NCBI RefSeq assembly: GCF_009650435.1 | Contig: NZ_VVIP01000058.1 | Span: 141,472-205,471, forward strand | Length of the DNA stretch: 64,000 nucleotides | Direction: 5' to 3' | Source: Foetidibacter luteolus | GTDB lineage: Bacteria > Bacteroidota > Bacteroidia > Chitinophagales > Chitinophagaceae | Shown here: positions 43,102 through 51,372 of the stretch, one piece after another | Numbering within the stretch: position 1 is the stretch's first letter | Layout: every line of letters starts with the position of its first letter | Made by a program: the position numbers and the translations under genes | The notes under the pieces: model-generated | Databases searched by the model: none | Told to the model about the DNA's origin: nothing | What the model saw: the letters and a program-made list of their open reading frames with translations, nothing else

Positions 43102-45003
43102 ATGAAATGGAAAAAAGCAAGAATCTATATATTTTCTGTCGCCCTGTTTACTGCGTCATGTGCCAAAGTGCTTGACCTGGAACCTACAGACAGAATTACC
43201 GCCGATGTGATCTTTGGCGACCCACAGGGCGTGAAGCTTTACATGGCCGACCTTTATTCGCAGCTACCTATTGAAGACTTTGCCTATTTCAGGCAGGGCT
43301 TTAACTGGAACGGCAGCCCCGGTACCGGCGATGTGAACAATGGCGGGTTTGCGCCGGCCATGTCAACCGACGAAGCCGTACATAGCGAGTTCGGCGACTT
43401 TGTTGGCAACGATGATTTTCAGTGGTGGGATAAAGGTTATAAACTGATACGCGATGTAAACCTGTTGATTGATGTAATACCTACCCTAAACATCAAGGAT
43501 GATGAAAGGGCGGCACTTACCGGTGAAAGCGCTTTTATTAAAGCTTACGCGTATTTTGCTTTGGCTAAACGATACGGTGGCGTTCCCCTCATTAAAGAAT
43601 CGCAGAAATACGATGGTACGGCAGAAAGCCTTAAAGTGCCGCGTAGCACGGAAAAACAAACCTGGGATTATGTAATGGAACTTTGCGATGCCGCCATCGC
43701 CAACCTTGCTCCAGGTAAAGGCAGGCGTGCAAGCAAATGGACCGCCTATGCGTTGAAATCAAGGGCCGCACTGCATGCAGCTTCCCTGGCAAAGTTTGGC
43801 CCCCGTGCCCCCATGTCAGGCGATGCTGTTTCGCAAAACCTGATTGGCCTCAATACATCCGATGCAGCCGGTTACTACAGCGCCTGCATTGCTGCATGCG
43901 AAGCCATCATTAATTCCGGGGAATTCCGCCTGTTCAGGCCCAGTCCTGCCAATGCGAATGAAGCAGCGGAAAATTACAGGTTGCTTTTCCAGGATCCTAA
44001 CGGAGCAACAGATGAAGCTATTTTCATCAAAGGATTTACCATCCCCGGCAATGGTACCGGCCAGAACTACGATATCTGGTACCAGCCCGCACAGGTTGCC
44101 AATGGCTGGCCACACCCCGGACGTATGAACCCCACACTAGACCTGGTGGACTTATACGAGAGCTATGATAACCCCGGGCAGAGCGCACCTATTGTTACCA
44201 CGACAGATGGCAACGTGAACGATTACAATGGTTACAGTACCGCCAAAACTTACCTGCGGTTTGATACACCCAATGACATCTTTAAAAATAAAGATGCCCG
44301 CCTCTGGGGCACTGCCATACTGCCGCAAACAAACTGGAAAGGCATACCCATTATTATACAGGCGGGTTATGTAAAACCAGACGGCCAGGCAGTAATACGT
44401 GTGAAGGATGAAATTACCATAAACGGCACTACTTACTATACTTACGGAGCGCCCAGCACTACCATGTATTCTGGTTTTGATACCTATGGAGGCAACAATA
44501 CCCGCACTGGTTTTTCTTTTAAAAAATTCATGAACCAGAATGCGCCGGTGGTGCCAGGCTGGAACCAGGGCACAACAGATTTCATTGAATTTCGCTATGC
44601 TGAAATTCTTTTAAACTACGCCGAAGCTGTTGTAGAAAGCGGTACCGGTAATGCAGCGGCAGCAGCGGCGGGGCTAAATGATATACGCAAGCGTGCAGGA
44701 CATACCAGTACCGTGGCGCTTACGTCAGATAATGTTCAAAGGGAAAGAAGAGTGGAGCTGGCTTTTGAAAACAAACGTTTCTGGGACCTCATCCGCCGCA
44801 GGGAGTTTCACACCCAGTTCAACAACCGGTTTATGCACTCCATTCTGCCCTTACAGGACCTGAGGGCATTGCCTGATAAGAAATACATTTTTGTGCGGGT
44901 GAATGTACCCAACACCAATCCCAAAACATTTGAAACAAGGGCTTATTACCGTTACATACCGGGCATAGGTTCTAATGGCCTGGTGCAAAATCCACAGTAT
45001 TAA
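43102..45003 (+). CDS. SusD/RagB-family outer-membrane lipoprotein (mannan-type locus)
   Basis: 633 residues, longer than the first SusD here. Lipoprotein signal ending FTASC (Cys about 17). SusD features: GESAFIKAYAYFALAKRYGGVPLI, SKWTAYALKSRAALHAASLAKFG, IEFRYAEILLNYAEAVVESG and RRVELAFENKRFWDLIRRREFH. It partners the SusC 12 bp upstream. The extra length lies in the middle (about residues 330-500), a region that often shapes the glycan-binding face. Confidence 0.95.
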   Translation: MKWKKARIYIFSVALFTASCAKVLDLEPTDRITADVIFGDPQGVKLYMADLYSQLPIEDFAYFRQGFNWNGSPGTGDVNNGGFAPAMSTDEAVHSEFGDFVGNDDFQWWDKGYKLIRDVNLLIDVIPTLNIKDDERAALTGESAFIKAYAYFALAKRYGGVPLIKESQKYDGTAESLKVPRSTEKQTWDYVMELCDAAIANLAPGKGRRASKWTAYALKSRAALHAASLAKFGPRAPMSGDAVSQNLIGLNTSDAAGYYSACIAACEAIINSGEFRLFRPSPANANEAAENYRLLFQDPNGATDEAIFIKGFTIPGNGTGQNYDIWYQPAQVANGWPHPGRMNPTLDLVDLYESYDNPGQSAPIVTTTDGNVNDYNGYSTAKTYLRFDTPNDIFKNKDARLWGTAILPQTNWKGIPIIIQAGYVKPDGQAVIRVKDEITINGTTYYTYGAPSTTMYSGFDTYGGNNTRTGFSFKKFMNQNAPVVPGWNQGTTDFIEFRYAEILLNYAEAVVESGTGNAAAAAAGLNDIRKRAGHTSTVALTSDNVQRERRVELAFENKRFWDLIRRREFHTQFNNRFMHSILPLQDLRALPDKKYIFVRVNVPNTNPKTFETRAYYRYIPGIGSNGLVQNPQY

Positions 45004-45018
45004 TTTTTCATTCTCCTT

Positions 45019-45047
45019 CTAACCCCTCTGCTTCAGGGAGGGGTTAG
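45019..45047. promoter_or_regulatory. Perfect hairpin between susD and the DUF3823 gene
   Basis: CTAACCCCTC and GAGGGGTTAG form a 10-bp stem with a 9-base loop. No T-run follows (GGGCGAGG instead), so it is not a normal terminator. It may protect or process the polycistronic RNA, or be one more small palindromic repeat. Confidence 0.6.
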
Positions 45048-45068
45048 GGGCGAGGTTAACTACTTCTT

Positions 45069-45746
45069 ATGAACAAGATAATTTCAATTTTATTCATCGG
45101 CCTTCTGGCATTCACATCTTGTAAAAAAGATAATTACGACGCCCCCAATGCCGGGCTTTCCGGCCGTTTTGTTGATGCCGAAACCGGTGAACTGGTGCAG
45201 CAGGACATCATCCGAGGCACACAAATAGAAATATTTGAGCATGGCTATGGTACCGGCCAACTGCAGTACCTTATTGTAAAAAATGATGGCACGTACGAGA
45301 ACAGCCTGTTATTCGCCAACACATACACTATCAAGCCGGTAAGGGGCAATTTTATCGCCGTTGAACCCCAGGATATTAATATCCAGGGCAAAACCACGCT
45401 CGACTTTACGGTAACGCCTTATATACGACTGAAGGATGTAAGCATCAACAAGAATGGCAACAAGGTAGTAGCCAGCTTTAAGCTGGAACAAAAGGTTATT
45501 AATAACATCAAGAAAATTGGTTTGTATGCGCATTCCGATTCAAGGGTTGGCGAACCCATGCGGCTGGTGGCTGCGGAACAGGAGCTGAACGCGGTGTCTG
45601 ATCCTAACCATACTTATACGTTAGAAATTGACCTGGATGCCAACAGCAGTGTATTGAAAGCCGGCACCTCCTATTACTTCAGGGCGGGTGCTTTAATAGA
45701 TATTGGCGACGCCAAATTGAATTACGCACCGGCGGTAAAGCTATAA
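45069..45746 (+). CDS. DUF3823-domain surface lipoprotein
   Basis: 225 residues. Lipoprotein signal MNKIISILFIGLLAFTSC with Cys18. Two sandwich domains follow: GLSGRFVDAETGELVQQDII with EHGYGTGQLQYLIVKNDGTY (the DUF3823 N-domain), and PYIRLKDVSINKNGNKVVAS..LYAHSDSRVGEP. DUF3823 genes typically follow SusC/SusD in Bacteroidota glycan loci and probably encode surface glycan-binding proteins, taking the place of SusE/F. Here it fits that role in third position. Confidence 0.9.
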   Translation: MNKIISILFIGLLAFTSCKKDNYDAPNAGLSGRFVDAETGELVQQDIIRGTQIEIFEHGYGTGQLQYLIVKNDGTYENSLLFANTYTIKPVRGNFIAVEPQDINIQGKTTLDFTVTPYIRLKDVSINKNGNKVVASFKLEQKVINNIKKIGLYAHSDSRVGEPMRLVAAEQELNAVSDPNHTYTLEIDLDANSSVLKAGTSYYFRAGALIDIGDAKLNYAPAVKL

Positions 45747-45781
45747 CCAAAGACATTTTTTTGGTGGCCAGCGACTGGTTT

Positions 45782-45996
45782 TTCAATTGAGCATCGTTGC
45801 GTCGCACTACGTTCATCGTCCGGTATTTCATGGCGGCATGTAAGCGTAGGAATTGCCTCGTAATGGTAACAGGTTTGGGCATAGCCCAAACCTGTTACAT
45901 CAACTGCCTACGCTTAAATGCCGCCCAATGAACAGAACGATGAAGTGATTGCGACGCAACGAAGTCGCCATGAAATACTATTGCCGGTACCATAAA
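45782..45996. repeat. Long palindrome built from two inverted copies of the interspersed repeat
   Basis: Left arm GCATCGTTGCGTCGCACTAC, GTTCATCGTCCGG, GGCGGCATGTAAGCGTAGG; right arm CCTACGCTTAAATGCCGCC, GAACAGAACGATGAAG, GATTGCGACGCAACGAAG. The centre is a perfect 15-bp stem GTAACAGGTTTGGGC / GCCCAAACCTGTTAC (45866-45898) with loop ATA. The whole arms pair imperfectly over about 180 bp. It lies between the DUF3823 gene and the first GH71/99-like gene. Confidence 0.9.
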
Positions 45997-46036
45997 AAAT
46001 TTATTGTAAATCTTCCATATTATTCAAAAGCTAATT

Positions 46037-47374
46037 ATGAAAAAACTCACCACAGTTTTATTAATGCCGCTGTTGCTGGCTATAACCTGTTGTTCTAAGA
46101 AAACGCAGAGTGGTGGCGATAATAACCCGCCCCCCAATCCACCGCAAGAGGTGGAAGAAGCAGTGTATGATGAAACGGGCTGTTTATATACATCGTACAG
46201 GAACCTGGTAATGGCTGGGTACCAGGGCTGGTTTGCGGCTGAAGGAGATGAATCAAACCGCGGCTGGTACCATTTTCAAAACGGCAGTTGCGGTGGGTTT
46301 AAGCCAGGCTGCAGCGCTGTTGACTTCTGGCCCGACATGACCGAATACACAAAGAAATATCCATCGCCATTTTCATTTGCAAACGGCAGCAATGCGCCAT
46401 TGTACAGCCCGTACGATGAAGAAAGTGTTGACCTGCATTTTAAATGGATGAAAGATTATGGTATTGATGGTGTGTTTATGCAACGCTTTGTGGTAGAAAT
46501 AAAAGAGTCTAACCCAAGTGGCAAAAGGCATTTTAACAAGGTGCTGGAAAATGCATTAAAAGCCGCGGAAAAATACCAGCGTGCTATTTGCGTAATGTAT
46601 GACCTGAGCGGTTGCTCCGCCGCCGATGTGGCCTATTTGGAGAAAGACTGGAACGAACTGCAAAGCCTGTTTTCTTTATTTGATAACAAAAAGCACCCGA
46701 CATATATAAGGCACAATGGTAAGCCCCTGCTTTCTATTTGGGGTGTAGGCTTTAACGATAACCGCCAGTATTCTATTGCAGACGCGGATGCGCTTATCAG
46801 CAAGCTGAAAGGGCCGGAGAAAAAAATATCCGTTATGCTGGGTGTGCCTTATTACTGGCGCACATTATCGAAGGACACAGAGAGCTCATCCGCACTGCAT
46901 ACACTGGCAAAAAAATGCGACATCATTATGCCATGGGCGGTAGGCAGGTACAATAACGATAGCTATAATAACGTAGCTGGTGGCGAACTGGCTGGTGATA
47001 TACAGTGGTGCCAGGCCAATAAGCTGGATTATGTTCCGCTGGTGTTTCCAGGCTTTAGCTGGGGCAACCTGAAGAATGATGTGAACGCTTACAATTCAAT
47101 TCCAAGGCTTAAAGGAGATTTTTTATGGAAGCAGGTAGCGGGCGCTAAAATAAGCGGGGCTAAATCTTTGTATGTAGCCATGTTTGACGAGATTGATGAG
47201 GGCACAGGTATTTACAAATGCGCAAAAGAAGATGCGCTGCCTTTACATGGCGATAAAAAATTTGTGGGTATAGAAAACGAACTGGCCAGTGATTACTACT
47301 TATGGCTTACAGGCCAGGCAGGAAAATGGTTTCGCGGTGAAAGTGGGTTTAGCGCTACCAAGCCTGCGAGATAA
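46037..47374 (+). CDS. GH71/99-like glycoside hydrolase lipoprotein, first of a tandem pair
   Basis: 445 residues. Lipoprotein signal with lipobox AITCC (Cys about 18-19) and a Pro/Asn linker (GGDNNPPPNPPQEVEE). The catalytic domain begins YRNLVMAGYQGWFAAEGDE, then VDFWPDMTEY, VDLHFKWMKDYGIDGVFMQRF, RAICVMYDLSGC, KPLLSIWGVGF, VPYYWRTL, and LYVAMFDEIDEGTGIY. These are the marks of the GH71/GH99-like barrel, which includes endo-alpha-mannanases and endomannosidases. As a surface lipoprotein it could cut long alpha-mannan chains for SusC/D uptake. Activity is inferred from the GH92 neighbour. Confidence 0.85.
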   Translation: MKKLTTVLLMPLLLAITCCSKKTQSGGDNNPPPNPPQEVEEAVYDETGCLYTSYRNLVMAGYQGWFAAEGDESNRGWYHFQNGSCGGFKPGCSAVDFWPDMTEYTKKYPSPFSFANGSNAPLYSPYDEESVDLHFKWMKDYGIDGVFMQRFVVEIKESNPSGKRHFNKVLENALKAAEKYQRAICVMYDLSGCSAADVAYLEKDWNELQSLFSLFDNKKHPTYIRHNGKPLLSIWGVGFNDNRQYSIADADALISKLKGPEKKISVMLGVPYYWRTLSKDTESSSALHTLAKKCDIIMPWAVGRYNNDSYNNVAGGELAGDIQWCQANKLDYVPLVFPGFSWGNLKNDVNAYNSIPRLKGDFLWKQVAGAKISGAKSLYVAMFDEIDEGTGIYKCAKEDALPLHGDKKFVGIENELASDYYLWLTGQAGKWFRGESGFSATKPAR

Positions 47375-47409
47375 GATGGCCATGGAGGCATGGAAAAAAA
47401 TCTAATCCA

Positions 47410-47460
47410 AGCTGCAAAGGCCTGGTACCATGTGCTTTGGCCTTTGCAGCTTTCATTTTC
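47410..47460 (+). terminator. Strong hairpin terminator between the two GH71/99-like genes
   Basis: AGCTGCAAAGGCC and GGCCTTTGCAGCT form a perfect 13-bp stem with a 16-base loop, followed by TTCATTTTC. The downstream gene starts at 47473, so it may be partly read through or have its own promoter. Confidence 0.75.
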
Positions 47461-47472
47461 AAACAGCAACGC

Positions 47473-48735
47473 ATGAAACAAGCGATAACATCTTTCGCTT
47501 TGTTGGTTTTAGTCACCATCGCTTTTTCTCAAAAGCATAGCAAACAAACATTATATCACTCTTATAAGGGGCTTGTTATGGCTGGCTACCAGGGTTGGTT
47601 CAGGGCGGAAGGTGATGGCAGCGGCGCCAGGCGCTTTGCGTATGGTGATGAAGAACGCAGTGGTATAGATATGTGGCCGGATGTTACTGAATACGAAAAG
47701 ACCTATGAGACACCCTGGAAGATGGCCGATGGCAAACCGGCAAGGTTCTTTAGCTCTTATGATAAAAGCACGGTGGATGTTCATTTTAAATGGATGCAGC
47801 AATACGGCCTGAATGGTGTTTTTATGCAGCGTTTTTTTGGCAATGCCAAAGGCCGTGACAGGGTTTCTTTAAGCATACTGAAACAGGCGTTTGAAGCGGC
47901 GTCCAGGTACAAAAGGGCCATAGCCGTGATGTATGATTTATCAGGTTTAAAAGGTTCCGGAGAAGATTGTTCTGCATTGATAGAAGATTGGAAATATATG
48001 GTTGACTCATTGAAAGTAACCAACCAACCAGGCGATAAAACCTACCTGCACCATAACGGCAAACCACTTGTAACAATATGGGGGGTTGGCTTTCCAGACA
48101 GGCCGTATAACATTCGCAACATAGGCCTTGAACGGCTGATTGATTTTTTGAAGAATGATCCCATGTACGGCGGATGTTCTGTAATGCTGGGCGTACCAAC
48201 TGCGTGGCGCACCCTTAACGCAGATTGTTTGAATGACCCTTACCTGCACGAGCTGATAAAGCAATGCGATATTGTAATGCCCTGGAATGTGCAACGCTAC
48301 AGCCCATTGCTGCACAATGATATGGACCGCTTTAGAGACAATTTACTGGACGACCAGCAATGGTGCAGGCAAAACCATATTGATTATGCGCCATGTATAT
48401 ACCCGGGTTTTAGCTGGCATAACTTAAGCCGCTATGAATTTCCGGATGATGTAAAACCTGTTGGCTCTATACCCAGGCAGGGAGGCAGGTTTTACTGGCA
48501 GCAAATTTCTACCGCGATAGCCGCGGGGGCATCTATGTTGTACGTAGCCATGTTTGACGAAGTGAATGAAGGCACCGCTATTTTTAAAGGGTCAGATAAC
48601 CCGCCCGTAAGTAAGGTTGCATCATTTATAACGATGGATGGAAAACCATCAGATCATTACCTCTGGCTTACCGGCGAAGCCGGTAAGATGCTGCGGAATG
48701 AGAAACCACTGAGTTATAAAATGCCGGAGCGGTAA
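47473..48735 (+). CDS. GH71/99-like glycoside hydrolase, second of a tandem pair
   Basis: The frame opens at 47437, inside the terminator hairpin; MKQAITSFALLVLVTIAFS (start 47473) is a signal peptide, giving 420 residues. No lipobox Cys, so this copy is probably periplasmic, unlike its neighbour. It matches that neighbour throughout: YKGLVMAGYQGWFRAEGDG, IDMWPDVTEY, VDVHFKWMQQYGLNGVFMQRFF, RAIAVMYDLSGL, KPLVTIWGVGF, VPTAWRTL, LYVAMFDEVNEGTAIF. The pair arose by duplication and then differed in location, suggesting surface and periplasmic cleavage of the same glycan (inference). Confidence 0.85.
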   Translation: MKQAITSFALLVLVTIAFSQKHSKQTLYHSYKGLVMAGYQGWFRAEGDGSGARRFAYGDEERSGIDMWPDVTEYEKTYETPWKMADGKPARFFSSYDKSTVDVHFKWMQQYGLNGVFMQRFFGNAKGRDRVSLSILKQAFEAASRYKRAIAVMYDLSGLKGSGEDCSALIEDWKYMVDSLKVTNQPGDKTYLHHNGKPLVTIWGVGFPDRPYNIRNIGLERLIDFLKNDPMYGGCSVMLGVPTAWRTLNADCLNDPYLHELIKQCDIVMPWNVQRYSPLLHNDMDRFRDNLLDDQQWCRQNHIDYAPCIYPGFSWHNLSRYEFPDDVKPVGSIPRQGGRFYWQQISTAIAAGASMLYVAMFDEVNEGTAIFKGSDNPPVSKVASFITMDGKPSDHYLWLTGEAGKMLRNEKPLSYKMPER

Positions 48736-48795
48736 CATTGTTACTAACCCGTTTAAGGCGTTGTGGTGCTGCTGAAAAGATTAAATCAAAAACAG

Positions 48796-48910
48796 TAGTT
48801 TTGCGCCCGGTTGGCAACAACTATACATAAACGGATAAGGCAACATAACAGGGGCTTCAATCAACTGGCGCCCCATAAATCAAATGCCCCGTTATTTGCG
48901 GGGCGTTTTT
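48796..48910 (+). promoter_or_regulatory. Possible attenuator leader or small RNA: -7 box, GGGGC/GCCCC switch, terminator
   Basis: TAGTTTTG (48796-48803) fits TAnnTTTG. About 50 bases on, GGGGC (48852) can pair with GCCCC (48870), or instead with the GCCCCG that forms the 5' half of the terminator GCCCCG-ttatttg-CGGGGC-GTTTTT (48884-48909). The terminator ends only 6 bases before the ATG at 48916. This placing is typical of a transcription attenuator, or of a roughly 100-nt small RNA ending there. Confidence 0.45.
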
Positions 48911-48915
48911 AGTAT

Positions 48916-49311
48916 ATGAAATATTCACAGGTTACAGGCATTATAGCGGCGCTTCTATTAATTGTGGTTTGTTACTATGTACCGTTAAGTTACATTGCCA
49001 GCAAGCAATTAACCGTGTTTGGCATGAATGCCAGGGGAACCACTTTTGGCAAGCCCGGTATTATGAACATTGTTTTTTCAACAGTCTGTCTCTTATTTTT
49101 CGCCATACCCCGCATCTGGGCCAAGCGCACCAACATTTTTATCTGCGTTTTAAACCTCGCCTGGTCAATACGCAACTATATCCTTGTAACATCCTGTTTC
49201 ATGGGCGATTGTCCTGAAAAAAAAGCTGGTATTTTCCTGCTGGTACTGCTGGCATTCATCATGCTGTTGATGAGTTTCTTTCCCAAGCTTGAAATAAAAC
49301 ACGGCAAGTAA
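48916..49311 (+). CDS. Small integral membrane protein of unknown function
   Basis: 131 residues with four likely membrane helices (about 6-27, 48-66, 73-93, 103-123). Between the first two is a loop with KQLTVFGMNARGTTFGKPG. CFMGDCPEKKAG carries two Cys near the third helix. The plan resembles small uncharacterised Bacteroidota membrane proteins; I cannot name a family. Its start codon follows directly on a terminator hairpin (48884-48909), so its expression may depend on read-through. Confidence 0.75.
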   Translation: MKYSQVTGIIAALLLIVVCYYVPLSYIASKQLTVFGMNARGTTFGKPGIMNIVFSTVCLLFFAIPRIWAKRTNIFICVLNLAWSIRNYILVTSCFMGDCPEKKAGIFLLVLLAFIMLLMSFFPKLEIKHGK

Positions 49312-49319
49312 AGAAAGAA

Positions 49320-49398
49320 TTTTTATGGGCCCGGCAGGAGGAACTATTTTGAGGCATCGTTGCGTCGCACTCTTGTGCGTTTTGATTCACTACTCAAC
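49320..49398 (-). repeat. Interspersed GCGACGCAAC-type repeat, shortened subtype
   Basis: TTTTATGGGCCCGGCAGGAG, GGCATCGTTGCGTCGCACTC, TTGTGCGTTTTGATTCACTA. Same subtype as 27385 and 62302. Its end runs into the stop region of the 2H phosphoesterase gene. Confidence 0.75.
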
Positions 49399-49953
49399 AA
49401 GCTTCCGTGATGCAATTATCTTCCACTGCCTGCCGTTATGCTGCAGTAAAAAAATATCTTCTACTTCAAACGTAGCTGAGTATTGTTTCAATTGGTATTC
49501 GTTCCAGGCCTGGTTAAACTTATCCAGTTCCAAGTCCCTGTAGGCGATGGTTATATGAGGGTTAAAATGCCACTCAGGCCACATAACCGGTATGGATGGG
49601 TAAGCCTTTCTAAAACTGGCGATCATCTCTTTTTGTAAAGCCGCCAATGGCTCACTGGCAAGGGGCTGCACAAAAATCACCGGTTTGTTTTTATTTACAA
49701 AAGAGCCAAAGTTTTCCAGCGTTATTTCAAAGGGGGCAACCGTGATATTTAATTGCCGGAACCAGCTCAATACTTCATCATGACCGGAAGCAGCCAGCTT
49801 AAAAGGGGATTTTACTGTAATATGCGGCATTACTTTCAAAGCCGCCTTGCTGGAAAATCGCGTAGCAAAATCATGTTTAAACCTGTCAATGTCCGCACTT
49901 ATATCATCCGGTGGTATAACGGCAATAAAATACAGGTTCTCTTTTTCGGGCAT
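49390..49953 (-). CDS. 2H phosphoesterase (2'-5' RNA ligase-like) family protein
   Basis: 187 residues, cytoplasmic. It has the two HxT/S motifs of the 2H superfamily: PHITVKSPF (about residue 46) and NPHITIAYRD (about residue 133), one in each half of the pseudo-symmetric fold. The start MPEKENLYFIAVIPPDDI is typical. The family includes RNA 2',3'-cyclic phosphodiesterases (ThpR/LigT). The C-terminus is coded by bases at the edge of an interspersed repeat. Confidence 0.88.
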   Translation of the reverse strand: MPEKENLYFIAVIPPDDISADIDRFKHDFATRFSSKAALKVMPHITVKSPFKLAASGHDEVLSWFRQLNITVAPFEITLENFGSFVNKNKPVIFVQPLASEPLAALQKEMIASFRKAYPSIPVMWPEWHFNPHITIAYRDLELDKFNQAWNEYQLKQYSATFEVEDIFLLQHNGRQWKIIASRKLVE

Positions 49954-49999
49954 TTCGCTTCCTTAAAATTTGAAATGAGAGATGTACAACAAAACAAGG

Positions 50000-50854
50000 T
50001 TAATTTTTCGGCCTGGCCAACGACACTACCTGCCATATTTTGCTTTGCTTGTACCTGTTTTTACCACCGCCAATCCTGCCCAGTGAACCGCTGCCGATAG
50101 AAATTCCCATTCCACCACCGCTGCCAAACGTTCCCGTGCCTATGCCGCCGCCGATAGATACGCCGCCACCGTTGTTATTCCTGTCACCAGGCTGCGGCGG
50201 AACAGCATCTATTACAAAGCCTACCGCTATGTTTCTTCTGCCGTAGTTGCCGCTGGTATTCTTTGGAAAAACAGCTTTAAGCGGTATCGCGGCTTCGTAA
50301 ACCAGTTGCTCAGCTTCATTAAAATCCAGCCTTACCTGTACGCCCTGCTTATTGGGCTCTCCATAGGTAACATTCTCTACCCCTTCATCGCCAAAACCAA
50401 ACAGTGAATAATCTTTCAGTTGGTCCAGTTCCATCACCTTATTTTTAGAGCCCGGCCCCATAATCGGCAGGATGCTTTTGCCTTTGCTGCTTCTTTCACC
50501 CAGCGGAAACGCTATGCCGGCGGCATTCTGTTCTGTTTTTTCAGCAATGTTATTTACCCATACGGTAAGGCCGCCCTGCAAAATTTTGCGTTGCGTAAGC
50601 TCATCCGCGGTGGTCATGATAATATACAGGTTGGTGCTGTCATTCAGTATATTGAAATCAAGCTTTTCTTTCTTATCGTGGTAAGGCAATGGCTTAACCC
50701 AATCGCTGTCGTAGCCGTCAACATTTAACGGCCTGGCCTGCCAGGAAGCACCCTGCAGGTAATCATTTTCCGCAGCGGCTTTTGATGAGCCGCAACCATA
50801 CATCAACACAGCACCAACCAAGAGGCAACCAAAGCTATAATATACAGAACGCAT
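50000..50854 (-). CDS. Lipoprotein with DOMON/CBM9-like domain and Gly-rich tail
   Basis: 284 residues. Lipoprotein signal MRSVYYSFGCLLVGAVLMYG with a Cys in MYGC. The middle part begins VDGYDSDWVKPLPYHDKKEKLDFNILND..LYIIMTTADELTQRKILQGGLTVWVN, the pattern of CBM9/DOMON-like sandwich domains that bind sugar or heme. Residues about 232-268 are a Gly/Ser-rich disordered stretch (NNNGGGVSIGGGIGTG, GSGGGMGISIGSG). Function unknown; it is a single gene. Confidence 0.75.
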   Translation of the reverse strand: MRSVYYSFGCLLVGAVLMYGCGSSKAAAENDYLQGASWQARPLNVDGYDSDWVKPLPYHDKKEKLDFNILNDSTNLYIIMTTADELTQRKILQGGLTVWVNNIAEKTEQNAAGIAFPLGERSSKGKSILPIMGPGSKNKVMELDQLKDYSLFGFGDEGVENVTYGEPNKQGVQVRLDFNEAEQLVYEAAIPLKAVFPKNTSGNYGRRNIAVGFVIDAVPPQPGDRNNNGGGVSIGGGIGTGTFGSGGGMGISIGSGSLGRIGGGKNRYKQSKIWQVVSLARPKN

Positions 50855-50985
50855 GATGATAGATTTAGATTATACAGATATTCTTTAACGCAAAAATGTT
50901 TGCTGTCAAAACGTTTTACAAACCGCAAATTTATTTACAAGCATACAGAATGCCGCCGGTTTAACAAACTGTTGTACTGCAAGCA

Positions 50986-51372
50986 TTACAACACAAGCTG
51001 GCGGTGCAGTTTTTCAAGCGCTTCAAGCGGTTCGCCCGGGCACAGGCCGGGGTGTACCTTAGAAACTTGTAATACCGTACTGCGGGTGGCCGTTAACCAA
51101 CGGAAGCGGGAAGCTTTATCCAACTGGCCTATAGGCCCGGCATCTTTGCTGCCCGCCGCTATCTGTTCAAAAGCATGCAGGTATTTCTGTATTTCCTCTA
51201 CATCAACAGCCTGGCTGAATGTAGCAAAACGTTCGGGGTTAAGTGTAACTTTTGTAGCCAGGAAATTGCGGCTGCGGCAATAAAGAATCACACCTACATT
51301 CAGGAATTCTTCACGCTCTACACGGGGCACGATGCGTATTACGGCGTACTCAAACAAATTGTTTTCCGGCAT
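50986..51372 (-). CDS. DUF3037-domain protein
   Basis: 128 residues. It begins MPENNLFEYAVIRIVPRVEREEFLNVGVILYC, the DUF3037 signature, with a later SRFRWLTATRSTVLQVSKVHPG. No signal peptide. The gene starts 23 bases inside the end of the HipA-like kinase gene (51350-51372), so the two are translationally coupled. DUF3037 and HipA-like kinases are often neighbours in bacteria, so a functional pair is likely though its role is unknown. Confidence 0.88.
   Translation of the reverse strand: MPENNLFEYAVIRIVPRVEREEFLNVGVILYCRSRNFLATKVTLNPERFATFSQAVDVEEIQKYLHAFEQIAAGSKDAGPIGQLDKASRFRWLTATRSTVLQVSKVHPGLCPGEPLEALEKLHRQLVL

Noticed and set aside
48796..48915. Leader as a SAM-I riboswitch (it contains GGCAAC and AAGGCAACAT segments)
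   Set aside because: The conserved GGAGGGACTGGCCC-type segment and the AAGGTGC core are missing, and no closing P1 stem was found. Kept only as a generic attenuator or small RNA candidate.
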